Below are positions 18,726 to 28,951 of a stretch of 64,000 nucleotides of DNA, one piece after another. Source of the DNA: Actinomycetota bacterium (GTDB lineage Bacteria; Actinomycetota; Thermoleophilia; Gaiellales; Gaiellaceae). A program made the translations under genes and the position numbers. The notes below the pieces were generated by a model. That model saw only the letters and a program-made list of their open reading frames with translations. It did no database searches and was not told the DNA's origin. The stretch is from positions 201,676 to 265,675 of the forward strand of contig PKYN01000009.1 in NCBI GenBank assembly GCA_003132665.1, in the 5' to 3' direction. Numbering within the stretch: the stretch's first letter is position 1; every line of letters begins with the position of its first letter.

Positions 18726-18938
18726 TCAACGCCGGCGAACGGATCTCGCTGCGGCGACCAGGCACCAGCCGGCGGGAAACAACCAGAGAGCCCCAATCAC
18801 GATATACGCGGCAGTTGGGCTATCTCCGTGACCCCACCAGAGGTTTTTCAAAGCGCCCAAAGCGAAAACGGCGCAAATAGCGGCTGCCCCTACCAAGAGG
18901 ATGGCTCTCGCGGTACTTGAGCTAATGAAGCGCGTCAT
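18726..18938 (-). CDS. Small two-TM membrane protein
   Basis: MTRFISSSTARAILLVGAAAICAVFALGALKNLWWGHGDSPTAAYIVIGALWLFPAGWCLVAAARSVRRR. Confidence 0.5.
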   Translation of the reverse strand: MTRFISSSTARAILLVGAAAICAVFALGALKNLWWGHGDSPTAAYIVIGALWLFPAGWCLVAAARSVRRR

Positions 18939-19042
18939 CACGAGTCCCCGCCGACAGAATACAGCGTGATTTCTCGGCGCCACTCAGAGGGTTCGATCGA
19001 AGGAAGAGGCGTGCGCGAGCTGCGGCCGGGGCCACGGCCGAT

Positions 19043-19579
19043 CTACGAGAGTGACACACCCTCGAGCTCGAGCAGCCAGCGCTTGTTGTCGAGCCCGCAA
19101 CCTAGTCCACCGTAGCCGCGTAGCGATCCGTCGGCGCCGATCACGCGATGGCAGGGGAGAACGATCATCAGCTGGTTGTTGCGCATCACGCTACCGACGG
19201 CGCGGGCCGCGCCCGGGTAGCCGGCGGTGGCGGCGAGCTCTCCATAGCTGACGGTCGTGCCGTAGGGGACGCGGGCCAACTCGTCGAGCACACGAAGCTC
19301 GAACTCGCTTCCTTCGATCTCGAACGGAAGATCGAAGTCGCGACGGCTGCCGGCGAAATACTGCTCGAGCTGACGAACGGCTTCGGCGAGAACGCTGTCC
19401 GGCGCCGGCTCGTGTCCTGACGCTTCTTCGCCTGACGGGGCGAGGTAGATGTGCGTCAGTCCGCGCTCGGACGCCTCGATCACGAGCGGACCGAGCGGTG
19501 TGTGAATAGATGCTTGTTCCCTGCTTTGCAACCCCTTGAAAGTCTCTTCCCGGCGCTCGTTTTCGACCTGGATAGCCAT
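19043..19579 (-). CDS. ogt: Methylated-DNA--protein-cysteine methyltransferase
   Basis: IVLPCHRVIGADGSLRGYGGG-type active site; RBS GGGAGGGGG before ATG at 19579. Confidence 0.92.
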   Translation of the reverse strand: MAIQVENERREETFKGLQSREQASIHTPLGPLVIEASERGLTHIYLAPSGEEASGHEPAPDSVLAEAVRQLEQYFAGSRRDFDLPFEIEGSEFELRVLDELARVPYGTTVSYGELAATAGYPGAARAVGSVMRNNQLMIVLPCHRVIGADGSLRGYGGLGCGLDNKRWLLELEGVSLS

Positions 19580-19610
19580 CGTGCCCCCTCCCGATTCGAT
19601 AGGAACGACT

Positions 19611-20810
19611 CTAGCGCGCGCGGCCATCCTCAGAGTTCCGGACCCAGACTTGGCTGCGTCGGTCCCATTGCCAGTCGGGATCGTCCAGCTCGAGCGGGAG
19701 GCGGCGCCAGTCGGAGCGCACTCGCGCGAGCGTTTCCTCCCAGCTCCGGAGGCCGCTCAGTGCATCCGTTCTTTCGACATTGCAAGCCCCGACGGCGACC
19801 GCGGCCGTGAGTGCGCTCTCGGCGTCGAGATTGCGCAGGAGCGCGGCCAGCAGCCCGGCAACGGTCGCGTCTCCCGCTCCGGTGGTGCCGGCGACATCGA
19901 CCTCGAAGCACGGAGCCCAGAGCTCCCTGTCGGCCCAGGTGGTGGGGTCTGAAGGACGGGCTCGGCCGAGGGCGGCAATCCGTTCCGGCGTTCCCGTTCT
20001 GAGATAGAGACCGCGCTCGCCCAGCTTGATCGCGGCGATGCCCACGCCAAGCTCTCTCAACTCCTCGCCGAGCTCGTGTAGAAGTGCGGACGGGCTCGTG
20101 TCCGGCGGCAACCGCTGCCGCGACAGCTCCTCGAAAAGATGCCGTCGCAGCATGAACAGAAGCTCGTCGAGGCTGGGTGCGAAGACGTCGACGAAAGGAA
20201 GCACAGCTTCGAGGATTTCTCGCCAGTCAACCCGGCCGCTCTCCGAGCTCGGGTCGGGATAGCTCATATCGAGCGACGTGGTCACTCCGGTAGCCCGCGC
20301 CCGCTTGAACAACTCGACCAGCTCGCGCCCACCGTCTCGATACATACGCTGCATTAGCGGTGGATAACCGAAATGGAAGAGCGTAGAGCGCTCGAGCAGC
20401 GCGAAGTCGATGTCCTCCGCGCCGAAGGAACCCGCTGCTCCGGGATGGTGCAGGAAGAGGCGATCGACGCCGGGCGGGCTGATGATCAGCGAGTAGGGAG
20501 TCGAGGTCGCGGCGTCCACCTTCAGCCCGGCCGAGAGTCCGCTCCCGTAGGACTCGACGATCTCGCGGACGATACCGCCGAAGGGGTCGGCGCCCACTTT
20601 GGCCACGAGTCTGGTCGGTACTCCGAGGATGTGAAGGGCGAGACCGGCGTTGGACACAGGCCCACCGGTCGAGAGCAGCGCGGCCCCGGCCTCGATCAAG
20701 CGGCCGGGGCGAAAGTTCGCGCGGAAGGAATCCTCCGTCAAGGGATCGAGAATGGGGATCACGTCCAGGCAGATGTGACCGGCGACGACTGCACTGACGG
20801 GCTTGCTCAT
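19611..20810 (-). CDS. PfkB-family carbohydrate kinase
   Basis: GHICLDVIPIL, GGPVSNAGLALHILG, DVAGTTGAGDATVAGLLAALL; start ATG at 20810. Confidence 0.88.
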   Translation of the reverse strand: MSKPVSAVVAGHICLDVIPILDPLTEDSFRANFRPGRLIEAGAALLSTGGPVSNAGLALHILGVPTRLVAKVGADPFGGIVREIVESYGSGLSAGLKVDAATSTPYSLIISPPGVDRLFLHHPGAAGSFGAEDIDFALLERSTLFHFGYPPLMQRMYRDGGRELVELFKRARATGVTTSLDMSYPDPSSESGRVDWREILEAVLPFVDVFAPSLDELLFMLRRHLFEELSRQRLPPDTSPSALLHELGEELRELGVGIAAIKLGERGLYLRTGTPERIAALGRARPSDPTTWADRELWAPCFEVDVAGTTGAGDATVAGLLAALLRNLDAESALTAAVAVGACNVERTDALSGLRSWEETLARVRSDWRRLPLELDDPDWQWDRRSQVWVRNSEDGRAR

Positions 20811-20869
20811 AGCGTCTATGTTCCAACTCCAAGCCGTCGTCGCGCAAGCCCGGCTGAGCCGCGCCAAGC

Positions 20870-21439
20870 TCAAGCTTGCAGCGGGATGAGCAGATGCGGG
20901 GTCAGGTAGACCTCGACAAACGCCGCGACGAGAATGAGCGGAATTGACACCGAGACGGCCCGTAGAAGCAGGCGGCCCGGCTTGGTGGCCGGCGCGACAA
21001 TGCAGCTCGCCGCCGCCGCGAGCGGAAGGAGCAGGGCGCCCAGCTCCGGCGTCCCGTGCACGAGCGTGGCAAACAGCGCCCAGTGTGAGACGAGCCGAGC
21101 GTCGAGCGCGCCGGCCTGCTGCGAGAAGACCCACCACAGCCCGACCAGCAGGCAGACGGCGACGAGTGGGTAGACGATGCGGGCCGCGGCGTTCACGCCC
21201 GGGCGATCCCAGGTGTCGTGGATTCCCCAGCTCCAGAGCCGCGCGATTGGCCAGGCGAGCATCGAGATCGCCACCAGCCAGGCGATGTTCAGGCTCGCGA
21301 TCACCGCCACGTCGGAGATGTGATGCTGATGCGAGAGAAGCACCGAGCTGGAGCCGTCGTAGGACGAAGAGCCACTTCGCAGCGCAGCGGTGGAGACGAT
21401 CGCGGCCTGCAGCGCCAGCGAACCGCTCAGCGCGGCCAC
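20870..21439 (-). CDS. SpoIIM/DUF95-like integral membrane protein
   Basis: Multiple TMs and HGTPELGALLLPLAAA...LILVAAFVEVYLTPHL signature. Confidence 0.55.
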   Translation of the reverse strand: MAALSGSLALQAAIVSTAALRSGSSSYDGSSSVLLSHQHHISDVAVIASLNIAWLVAISMLAWPIARLWSWGIHDTWDRPGVNAAARIVYPLVAVCLLVGLWWVFSQQAGALDARLVSHWALFATLVHGTPELGALLLPLAAAASCIVAPATKPGRLLLRAVSVSIPLILVAAFVEVYLTPHLLIPLQA

Positions 21440-21601
21440 TCCTATCCAGCGAGCGCGTTTTACGATTCGTGGGATCTGTCGGCCTTTCGATAATCGCAGG
21501 GCGGCTACCGGCTCGCTCAGGTTCTCGGCGTTGCGATCGGGCGGCTTGAACGCCCGCTCGATGATGCAGGCATTTCTCGCTCAGCCGGTAGGCTCTCGGT
21601 C

Positions 21602-22420
21602 ATGCGCCTCGCCGTCGTCGGTCATGTCGAGTGGATCGATTTCCTGCGCGTTTCCCGCGTGCCCGCGCAGGGCGAGATCGTGCACGCCAGTCGCGGCTGG
21701 GCAGATGCGGCCGGCGGCGGTGCGGTGGCCGCCGTTCAGCTCGCGAATCTCGCAGGCGACGCGATGATCTTCACCACCTTTGGCGCCGACGAGCGCGGCC
21801 GCCAGGCGAGGGAAAGGCTCGAGGCGCAGCACGTCCAGGTGATCGCCCACGAGATCGACCAGCCGCAGCGCTACGGGGTCACCTTCGTGGACGACGACGG
21901 CGAGCGAACGATCACGGTTGTGGGGGAGAGGTTGACCCTGCGCGGCGACGATCCGGATCTGCCCTGGAGCGAGCTCGAGCACGCCGACGGCGTGTATTTC
22001 GTCAGCGGCGACGCCGAGACCGTTCGCCAGGCCCGCAAGGCGCGCGTGCTGGTCGCCGCCTCACGCTCGCTCGAGGTTTTGCAGGAGGCCGGTGTTGCGC
22101 TCGACGCGATAGTCGGCAGTGCCTCCGATGCGGGGGAGCGCTACGAGCGCGGCGATCTCGATCCGTCGCCACGCCTCGTCGTTCGCACCGAGGGGGCGGC
22201 CGGCGGCACGCTCGAGCCGGGAGGCCACTACGACGCGGTCGAGCCCCCGGGCCCGATCGTCGACAGCTACGGCTGCGGCGACTGCTTTGCTGCCGGGCTC
22301 ACCTACGGCCTGGCCGCGGGGATGCCGGTCGCCGAGGCCGTTCGGCTCGCGTCTCGTTGCGGCGCGACCGTGCTCACCGGCAACGGCCCGTACGAGCGCC
22401 AGTTCACGCTGCCCGGCTAA
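21602..22420 (+). CDS. PfkB-family sugar kinase
   Basis: AGGGAVAAVQLANLAGD and DSYGCGDCFAAGLTYGLA (variant of the GAGD motif). Confidence 0.85.
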   Translation: MRLAVVGHVEWIDFLRVSRVPAQGEIVHASRGWADAAGGGAVAAVQLANLAGDAMIFTTFGADERGRQARERLEAQHVQVIAHEIDQPQRYGVTFVDDDGERTITVVGERLTLRGDDPDLPWSELEHADGVYFVSGDAETVRQARKARVLVAASRSLEVLQEAGVALDAIVGSASDAGERYERGDLDPSPRLVVRTEGAAGGTLEPGGHYDAVEPPGPIVDSYGCGDCFAAGLTYGLAAGMPVAEAVRLASRCGATVLTGNGPYERQFTLPG

Positions 22421-22640
22421 CTTCCGGTTCTTCCGCGCGCACTGGAGCGAATCTCGTTTCGCGCTATTTGCGAATCTCGCCCGGGGCACCCCAGCCCACC
22501 ACCCGGTATCAGCCTACTAAGGCTTTCCGCACCCCGGTGAAACAGAACTGATCCAAATCTCACACGGGGTTGTCGATTCGGTATTCGGCGCAGGAGCGAA
22601 GTCCGGGTGGCGGTCGAAGCGGGTTTTTCGGGATTTTTGG

Positions 22641-22694
22641 TTGCGTTGTGGGAAGTTGTGGGGTAAAGTGGGGCCACGTGGACCGCTACGTGGA
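22641..22694 (+). promoter_or_regulatory. Putative mraZ promoter with phased MraZ-box-like repeats
   Basis: TTGCGT-N17-TAAAGT; GTGGG at 22648, 22658, 22668 and GTGGA at 22678, 22690. Confidence 0.7.
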
Positions 22695-22714
22695 CCACCC
22701 GAACGATCAACTCC

Positions 22715-23149
22715 ATGCTTTCCGGCGAATACGAACACACTCTTGACGAAAAGAACCGGCTGACGCTTCCAGCCCGGTTCAGGCCCCGCTTTGCCGAGGG
22801 CCTGGTGCTCACGCGCGGGATGGACAGCTGCCTGAGCATCTATACGAAGGAGGAGTTCTCTCGCTCGATCGAGGCTCGCCTCGCCGAGCTCGATCCGCTC
22901 TCTCGCGAGAGCAGGCTGATGCACCGCTTCTACTTCTCCGGCACCGTCGAGGCGGTTCCCGACAGGCAGGGAAGGGTGATGGTGCCGCAGGCGTTGATTC
23001 AGAGTGCCGGTTTCTCGCGCGAGGTCATGGTGGTCGGGGTTCTCGATCACCTGGAGATCTGGGATCGCGCGGCTTGGCGGGATTACATGAAACAAGTAGA
23101 GGAGAACGTCGAAGATGCTGCCGAACGCCTTGCAGCCCAACGCGACTGA
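22715..23149 (+). CDS. mraZ: Transcriptional regulator MraZ
   Basis: MLSGEYEHTLDEKNRLTLPARFR; first gene of dcw cluster. Confidence 0.96.
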   Translation: MLSGEYEHTLDEKNRLTLPARFRPRFAEGLVLTRGMDSCLSIYTKEEFSRSIEARLAELDPLSRESRLMHRFYFSGTVEAVPDRQGRVMVPQALIQSAGFSREVMVVGVLDHLEIWDRAAWRDYMKQVEENVEDAAERLAAQRD

Positions 23150-24071
23150 CCACGTTCCCGTCCTAGCCGACGAGGTGCGTGAGTTGCTCGCCGTCCGCCC
23201 GGGGGAGACGGCGGTTGATACCACTTTTGGCGCGGGCGGTCATGCGCGCCTGCTCGCGGCCGATCTGCGCGGCGAAGGAAAGCTGATCGCGATCGACCGT
23301 GATCCCTCGGTGCGTCCCTATTTCGAGAGCTTCCGCCGCCGCGCCGGGGTACAGGCGCGTCTCCTGCACGGCGACTTTGCCGACGTGCTCGAGCGCCTGG
23401 CCCAAAACGGCGTCCGCGCCGACGCCGTCCTGTTCGACCTCGGCGTCTCGAGCATGCAGATCGACCGGCCCGAGCGCGGTTTCTCCTACGCGGTCGACGC
23501 GCCGCTGGACATGCGCATGGATCCGTCCGAGGAATACTCGGCGCGCGATCTCGTCAACGAGGCAAGCGCCAAGGAGATGGAGAAGATCTTCCGCCGCTTC
23601 GGCGAGGAGCGCTACGCCAAGTCGATTGCCCGCGCGATCGTCGAGCGCAGGCGCAGGGAAGAGATAACGCGCACCTCGCAGCTGGTCGAGACGATCAGAG
23701 GCGCCATTCCGGCTCCGGCGCGCTTCGGTGAGGGCCATCCGGCCAAGCGCGTCTTCCAGGCGCTTCGTATCGCGGTCAACGATGAGCTTCAGTCGCTCGC
23801 CGACGCGCTGCCCAGCGCGCTCGAGTTGCTGCGCCCCGGCGGTCGCCTGGCCGTGATCAGCTTCCACTCGCTCGAGGATCGAATCGTGAAGCGTTTCTTG
23901 AGGGCCAAGGAGCACGGCTGTATCTGCCCACCCGATTTCCCGATCTGTAACTGCGGACACGAGGCCGAGATGCGCTTGCTGGGCCGCAAGGCCATTCGTC
24001 CGAGTCCGCGCGAGCTTGCCATCAATCCGCGAGCCGCCTCGGCTCGCCTGCGCGCGGCGGTAAAGCTGTGA
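23115..24071 (+). CDS. rsmH: 16S rRNA (cytosine1402-N4)-methyltransferase
   Basis: HVPVLADEVRELL, VDTTFGAGGHARLL, ISFHSLEDRIVKRFL. Confidence 0.96.
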   Translation: MLPNALQPNATDHVPVLADEVRELLAVRPGETAVDTTFGAGGHARLLAADLRGEGKLIAIDRDPSVRPYFESFRRRAGVQARLLHGDFADVLERLAQNGVRADAVLFDLGVSSMQIDRPERGFSYAVDAPLDMRMDPSEEYSARDLVNEASAKEMEKIFRRFGEERYAKSIARAIVERRRREEITRTSQLVETIRGAIPAPARFGEGHPAKRVFQALRIAVNDELQSLADALPSALELLRPGGRLAVISFHSLEDRIVKRFLRAKEHGCICPPDFPICNCGHEAEMRLLGRKAIRPSPRELAINPRAASARLRAAVKL

Positions 24072-24460
24072 GCACGGCGACCGCACGCGTCGCCACTCGT
24101 CCGGCCGCCAGACCGGCGCCGCGGCCGCAGGCGCCGCGGGCAGCTCCCCAGCGCCGAAGACGTAAGGCCGCCCAGCGCAGCGTGCGCGGCGGCATCGTCT
24201 GGATCGTCGCCCTGGCGACGCTGCTGACCGGGGTGGTCGCCGTCAACGTCGCCGTCCTTCGCCAGAACATGCAACTAGAGAGCTATGCGACCGAGCGGGC
24301 GCAGCTTCGCGATCAGAATCTCGAGCTTCGCTCGACGCTCTCTCACGCCACTTCGCCTTCCAACATCGAGCGGCTTGCCCAGAAGAAGCTGGGACTAGTC
24401 CAGGTCCCGGCCGGGTCTGACCAGACGACGTATATTCGGCTCAGCGCGGGCGGGAAGTGA
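24068..24460 (+). CDS. ftsL: FtsL/DivIC-like septum formation protein
   Basis: Basic N-terminus, single TM, short coiled coil; position between rsmH and ftsI. Confidence 0.8.
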   Translation: MSTATARVATRPAARPAPRPQAPRAAPQRRRRKAAQRSVRGGIVWIVALATLLTGVVAVNVAVLRQNMQLESYATERAQLRDQNLELRSTLSHATSPSNIERLAQKKLGLVQVPAGSDQTTYIRLSAGGK

Positions 24461-26136
24461 GCCAGCGGGCGGCGAACCGAAGAATTCGGCTGCTCGGGGC
24501 GGCGCTCGCACTTGCCCTCGCGGTAGCCCTGGCCCGAGCGGGTTGGATCCAGGTCGTTCGGGCTAGCTCGCTTGCCCAGCTCGCCGATGCGCAGCAGACG
24601 CGGACGATTCCGGTTCTGGCGCCGCGCGGCGTGATCTTCGATCGCGACAACGTGGAGCTGGCGGCGAACGAAGACTCCATCACGATCTCCGCCGATCCCA
24701 AGCTCGTGAAGTCCGCGGCGACGGAGTCGCGGCGCGCAGCGATGGTGCTCGGCCTCGACCAGCAGGGCGAGGCGGCGCTGCTCAGCGCGCTTTCCGATCG
24801 ATCGAAAGGGTTCGTCTACGTCGCCAGGCAGGCGCCGGTCGTCAAGGCCGAGCAGCTGAAGGGAATGAAGCTCGCAGGCTTCGAATACACCCCTGAGCCC
24901 AAACGCATCTACCCGCAAGGAAAGCTCGCCGCTCAGACGATCGGTTTCGCGGGGGTCGACAACAAGGGTCTGACAGGTCTGGAGCTCGAGTACGACCACT
25001 CACTCACGGGGCACGATGGCAAGCAGACGGTGGTGAAAGACCCGGCCGGGAGCGTGATAGACGTGCGGGGCACCACCTATGAGAAGCCGGGCGCCGATCT
25101 CACTCTGACGATCGACAACGCGATCCAGCTCTATGTGCAGGAGGTACTGGCCGCGACTCGCAAGGCCTCGCAGGCTCTTTCGGCGTCGGCCGTAGTTCTG
25201 GATCCGCGTTCGGGCGAGGTGCTGGCGATGGCGACCGTGCCTTCCTACAACGCCAACAACACCTCGAATACCTCTGACCAGCTCCATCGCGACAGGGCGA
25301 TTACCGACGCCTACGAGCCCGGATCGACCTTCAAGCTGGTGACGGTCGCGGGCGCGCTCTCCGATGGCGTTGTATCCCCTCAGACCTCGTTCACGCTGCC
25401 CTACTCGATCAGGGTCGCAGACAAGAACATTCACGACTCCCACCCGCGTCCCACCGAGCGCTTGTCGGTGTCGCAGATCTTGACACAGTCCTCCAATGTG
25501 GGCGCGGTCAGGATCTCCCAGCGACTCGGTAGCCAGCGGCTCGCTCGCTGGATCAAGCGCTTTGGTTTCGGGGAGACGACAGGCATCGATTTCCCGAGCG
25601 AAAGCAGGGGCATCGTTAAGCCACTAGACGAGTGGTACGGATCCGACGCCGGCACGATTCCGATCGGGCAGGGAATCGCCGTTACGCCGATTCAGCTCGC
25701 GGCCGCCTACGCGGCGATCGCGAACAAGGGCGTCTGGCTGCAGCCGCACTTCGTAGAACGGATCGGCAGCAAGCAGGCGCCGGCTCCAAAGCGGCGCCGG
25801 GTGGTGACCTCGGCGGTAGCGGAGCAGCTGATGACGATGTTCGGCAGCGTCGTCGACAAGGGAACGGGAACGGAGGCGGAGATTCCGAACTACTCCGTAG
25901 CTGGCAAGACCGGTACCGCCCAGAAGGCCGATTCCAGCGGCGGATATTCGACCTCCAAATACGTGGCCTCCTTCGTCGGCATCGTTCCGGCCTCCGATCC
26001 GCGACTCGTGATCCTGATCACGGTCGATGAGCCGAAGGGTGCGATCTGGGGCGGCAGCGTCGCGGCGCCGGCGTTCAAAGAGATCGCGCTCGACTGTCTG
26101 CGTTACCTCGAAGTCCCGCCCGATCGGCCGAGCTGA
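24457..26136 (+). CDS. ftsI: Peptidoglycan transpeptidase, class B PBP
   Basis: EPGSTFKLVT (SxxK), TQSSNVGAV (SxN), AGKTGTAQ (KTG). Confidence 0.95.
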   Translation: MSQRAANRRIRLLGAALALALAVALARAGWIQVVRASSLAQLADAQQTRTIPVLAPRGVIFDRDNVELAANEDSITISADPKLVKSAATESRRAAMVLGLDQQGEAALLSALSDRSKGFVYVARQAPVVKAEQLKGMKLAGFEYTPEPKRIYPQGKLAAQTIGFAGVDNKGLTGLELEYDHSLTGHDGKQTVVKDPAGSVIDVRGTTYEKPGADLTLTIDNAIQLYVQEVLAATRKASQALSASAVVLDPRSGEVLAMATVPSYNANNTSNTSDQLHRDRAITDAYEPGSTFKLVTVAGALSDGVVSPQTSFTLPYSIRVADKNIHDSHPRPTERLSVSQILTQSSNVGAVRISQRLGSQRLARWIKRFGFGETTGIDFPSESRGIVKPLDEWYGSDAGTIPIGQGIAVTPIQLAAAYAAIANKGVWLQPHFVERIGSKQAPAPKRRRVVTSAVAEQLMTMFGSVVDKGTGTEAEIPNYSVAGKTGTAQKADSSGGYSTSKYVASFVGIVPASDPRLVILITVDEPKGAIWGGSVAAPAFKEIALDCLRYLEVPPDRPS

Positions 26137-26192
26137 TTCCGCGGCGCTCGGGATAGAGCCGGGTCGGGGCGGATTGGTAAACTCGCCCGGCG

Positions 26193-27644
26193 ATGGATCT
26201 GGAGCGTTTGAGCGCGGCGCTCGAGCCCCGCGAGACAATCCGGCGCGCTCCTGTCGAGCTGCGCGGCCTGGCCTACGACGTGCAAGCCGTCGAGCAAGGC
26301 TCGCTCTTTTTCTGCGTCCCCGGCATGCGCGCGGACGGGCACGATTTCGCAGCCGAAGCCGTTCGGCGCGGCGCCGCCGCGCTGGTCGTCGAGCGCCCGC
26401 TGGAGCTGGACGTGCCGCAGCTGGTGGTCGTCTCGGCGCGCGAAGCGATGGCAGTGGCCGCGGACGTCTACTTCGGCGAGCCCACTCGCGAGCTCCAGCT
26501 GGCCGGAGTCACCGGCACGAACGGCAAGACGACGACCTGCTATCTCGTCTACGAGATCCTTGCCGCGGCCGGCCGCCGCCCCGGGCTGGTGGGAACGGTC
26601 GAGAGCCGCGTCGGCGGAAAGCCGAGAAAGCTGGCGCGAACGACGCCCGAAGCGATTGATTTGCAGCGGCTGTTCCGCGAGATGCTGGGCGCCGGCGACA
26701 AGAGCTGCGTGATCGAAGCCTCGTCGCACGCGATCGAGCTGCACCGGCTCGATCGGGCTCGCTTCTCGGCCCTTGCCTTCACCAACCTGAGCCAGGACCA
26801 CCTCGACTTTCACGAGACGATGGAGAATTACTACGCCGCCAAGCGGCGCCTCTTCCTCTCGGGCGAGGAGACGCCCGCGGCGATCAACGTCGATGACGCC
26901 TACGGGCGCCGGCTTGCCGCCGATCTGCGCGCGCTCGGCCAGGAGCGGGTGCTCACCTTCGGGCGCGGGCCCGACGCCGATCTGAGGCCGGACGAGATCG
27001 AGCTGGGCGCCGAAGGAACGCGAATCCGGCTCGGCGAGCTCGAGCTGCGCAGTCCGCTCCGCGGCGCCTTCAACGCCGAGAACGTGCTCACGGCGGCGGC
27101 ATTGACTCGCCTGCTCGGCGTCGAGGACGATCAGATCGCGGCCGGCGTTGCGGCTCTGAAGGGAGTTCCCGGCCGCTTCGAAGTGGTCGACCGTGGCCAA
27201 TCCTTCACGGTCGTCGTCGACTACGCCCATACGCCCGATGCGCTCAGCCGGCTGCTCACCGCAGCGCGAGAGCTGGCGCGCGGCAGGCTGATCTGCGTCT
27301 TTGGCTGCGGCGGCGACCGCGACCGCGAGAAGAGACCGCTGATGGGCGAGATCGCCGCCGCGCTCGCCGACGTCGCCATCGTCACCTCGGACAATCCGCG
27401 CAGCGAAGAGCCCCGTTCGATCGTCGACGAGATACTCGCCGGTGTAGAGGGAAAGAAGATCGAGGTCGAGATCGAGCGAAGACCGGCGATCGAGCAGGCG
27501 CTTGCGCGGGCGAGCGAAGGCGACGTGGTGGTCATCGCCGGCAAGGGGCACGAGCAGGGCCAGGAGATCGCCGGCCGGGTGCTTCCCTTCGACGATCGCG
27601 TCGTCGCCGCGGAGCTGCTCGACAAGCTCGGGGCGGGAAGATGA
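26193..27644 (+). CDS. murE: UDP-MurNAc-tripeptide synthetase
   Basis: GVTGTNGKTTTCYL, EASSHAIELHRLDRARFSALAFTNLSQDHLDFH, TSDNPRSEEP. Confidence 0.95.
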   Translation: MDLERLSAALEPRETIRRAPVELRGLAYDVQAVEQGSLFFCVPGMRADGHDFAAEAVRRGAAALVVERPLELDVPQLVVVSAREAMAVAADVYFGEPTRELQLAGVTGTNGKTTTCYLVYEILAAAGRRPGLVGTVESRVGGKPRKLARTTPEAIDLQRLFREMLGAGDKSCVIEASSHAIELHRLDRARFSALAFTNLSQDHLDFHETMENYYAAKRRLFLSGEETPAAINVDDAYGRRLAADLRALGQERVLTFGRGPDADLRPDEIELGAEGTRIRLGELELRSPLRGAFNAENVLTAAALTRLLGVEDDQIAAGVAALKGVPGRFEVVDRGQSFTVVVDYAHTPDALSRLLTAARELARGRLICVFGCGGDRDREKRPLMGEIAAALADVAIVTSDNPRSEEPRSIVDEILAGVEGKKIEVEIERRPAIEQALARASEGDVVVIAGKGHEQGQEIAGRVLPFDDRVVAAELLDKLGAGR

Positions 27645-28951
27645 TTCCGCTCTCCCTCGAAGAGGTCGCGCGGCTCTGCGAAGGAGAGCTGACGCGAGCG
27701 AGCGGCGCCGCGGAGATCACGGGCGTCGTGATCGATTCGCGCCGCGTTCAGCCCGGCGACCTCTTCGTGGCGATCAATCGCGGCAGCGAGTTCGCGCCCG
27801 AGGCGCTCGAGCGGGGAGCGGCCGCGGTGCTCGTTCCGGCAAGCGCCGAGACCGCGCTGGCCGCGCTTGCCGGTGCGGTGCGCACTCGTTCCAGCGCTCG
27901 CGTCGTCGCCATCACCGGCTCGACCGGCAAGACCTCGACCAAGGACATCCTGGCTTCGCTCTGCGCGGCGCAGCTGAATACCGTGGCGGCGGAGGCGAGC
28001 TTCAACAACGAGCTCGGTATCCCGCTCACCGTCTGCCGTCTCGAGCGGGAAAGCGAGCTGGCGATAGTCGAGATCGGGATGCGCGGCCTCGGCCAGATCG
28101 AGCAGGCCTGCGGCTTCGTCCGTCCTCACGTCGGTCTGATCACGAGCGTCGGGCCGGTGCATCTGGAGCTGCTCGGCACGGTCGAGCGGGTCGCGCAGGC
28201 CAAGGCGGAGGTGCTGCTCGGGCTGGAGCCCGGCGGGGTCGGAATCGTACCCGCGGGCGAGCCGCTGCTGGAGCCCTTCATTCCGGACGGCCTCGACCTG
28301 CGTCGCTTCGGCGCGGGCGGATCCTCGTTTCTCGTCTCGTTCGAGCCCACTGAGGAGATCTCTCGTGCCGTGTTCGAGATCGAGGGCGAGCGGCTCGAGC
28401 TGGAGCTTGAGCTGAGCGCCCGTCATCAGGCTGAGAACACGCTCGCGGCGCTCGTCGCCTACCACGCGCTCGGGCTGCCGCTGGAAGGCGCGCAGGAAGG
28501 CGCGCGGACGATTAGGCTCTCTCGCTGGCGCGGCGAAGAGACCGCGCTGCCCGCCGGAGGACTTCTGATCAACGACTCCTACAACGCGAACCCGATCTCG
28601 CTCGCCGCGGCGCTCGAGCATCAAGCTCAGCTTGCCGCCGGGCGCAGACGTGTGGCCGTGCTCGGGACGATGGCCGAGCTCGGCGCCGAGAGCGAGCGCT
28701 ACCACCGCGAGATCGGGAGCCGCGCCTCGGAGCTCGGCGTCGCCGCCGTGCTGGCCGTGGGAGAGGGCGCGCGCGCCTACCTCGATCTGGCCGACGGGGT
28801 GGCCGAGCGCGAGTGGGCGCCCGACGCCGAGACCGCCGCAGAGCTGGTGCTGGAGATGGCTCGCCCCACCGACTGCGTGCTCATCAAGGGCTCGCGCGTC
28901 ATCGGCTTGGAGCTGGTTGCAAAGGCGCTCGAGGAGGCGTTCGCGGCGTGA
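27641..28951 (+). CDS. murF: UDP-MurNAc-tripeptide--D-Ala-D-Ala ligase
   Basis: AITGSTGKTSTKDILA, EIGMRGLGQI, INDSYNANPISLAAAL. Confidence 0.95.
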   Translation: MIPLSLEEVARLCEGELTRASGAAEITGVVIDSRRVQPGDLFVAINRGSEFAPEALERGAAAVLVPASAETALAALAGAVRTRSSARVVAITGSTGKTSTKDILASLCAAQLNTVAAEASFNNELGIPLTVCRLERESELAIVEIGMRGLGQIEQACGFVRPHVGLITSVGPVHLELLGTVERVAQAKAEVLLGLEPGGVGIVPAGEPLLEPFIPDGLDLRRFGAGGSSFLVSFEPTEEISRAVFEIEGERLELELELSARHQAENTLAALVAYHALGLPLEGAQEGARTIRLSRWRGEETALPAGGLLINDSYNANPISLAAALEHQAQLAAGRRRVAVLGTMAELGAESERYHREIGSRASELGVAAVLAVGEGARAYLDLADGVAEREWAPDAETAAELVLEMARPTDCVLIKGSRVIGLELVAKALEEAFAA

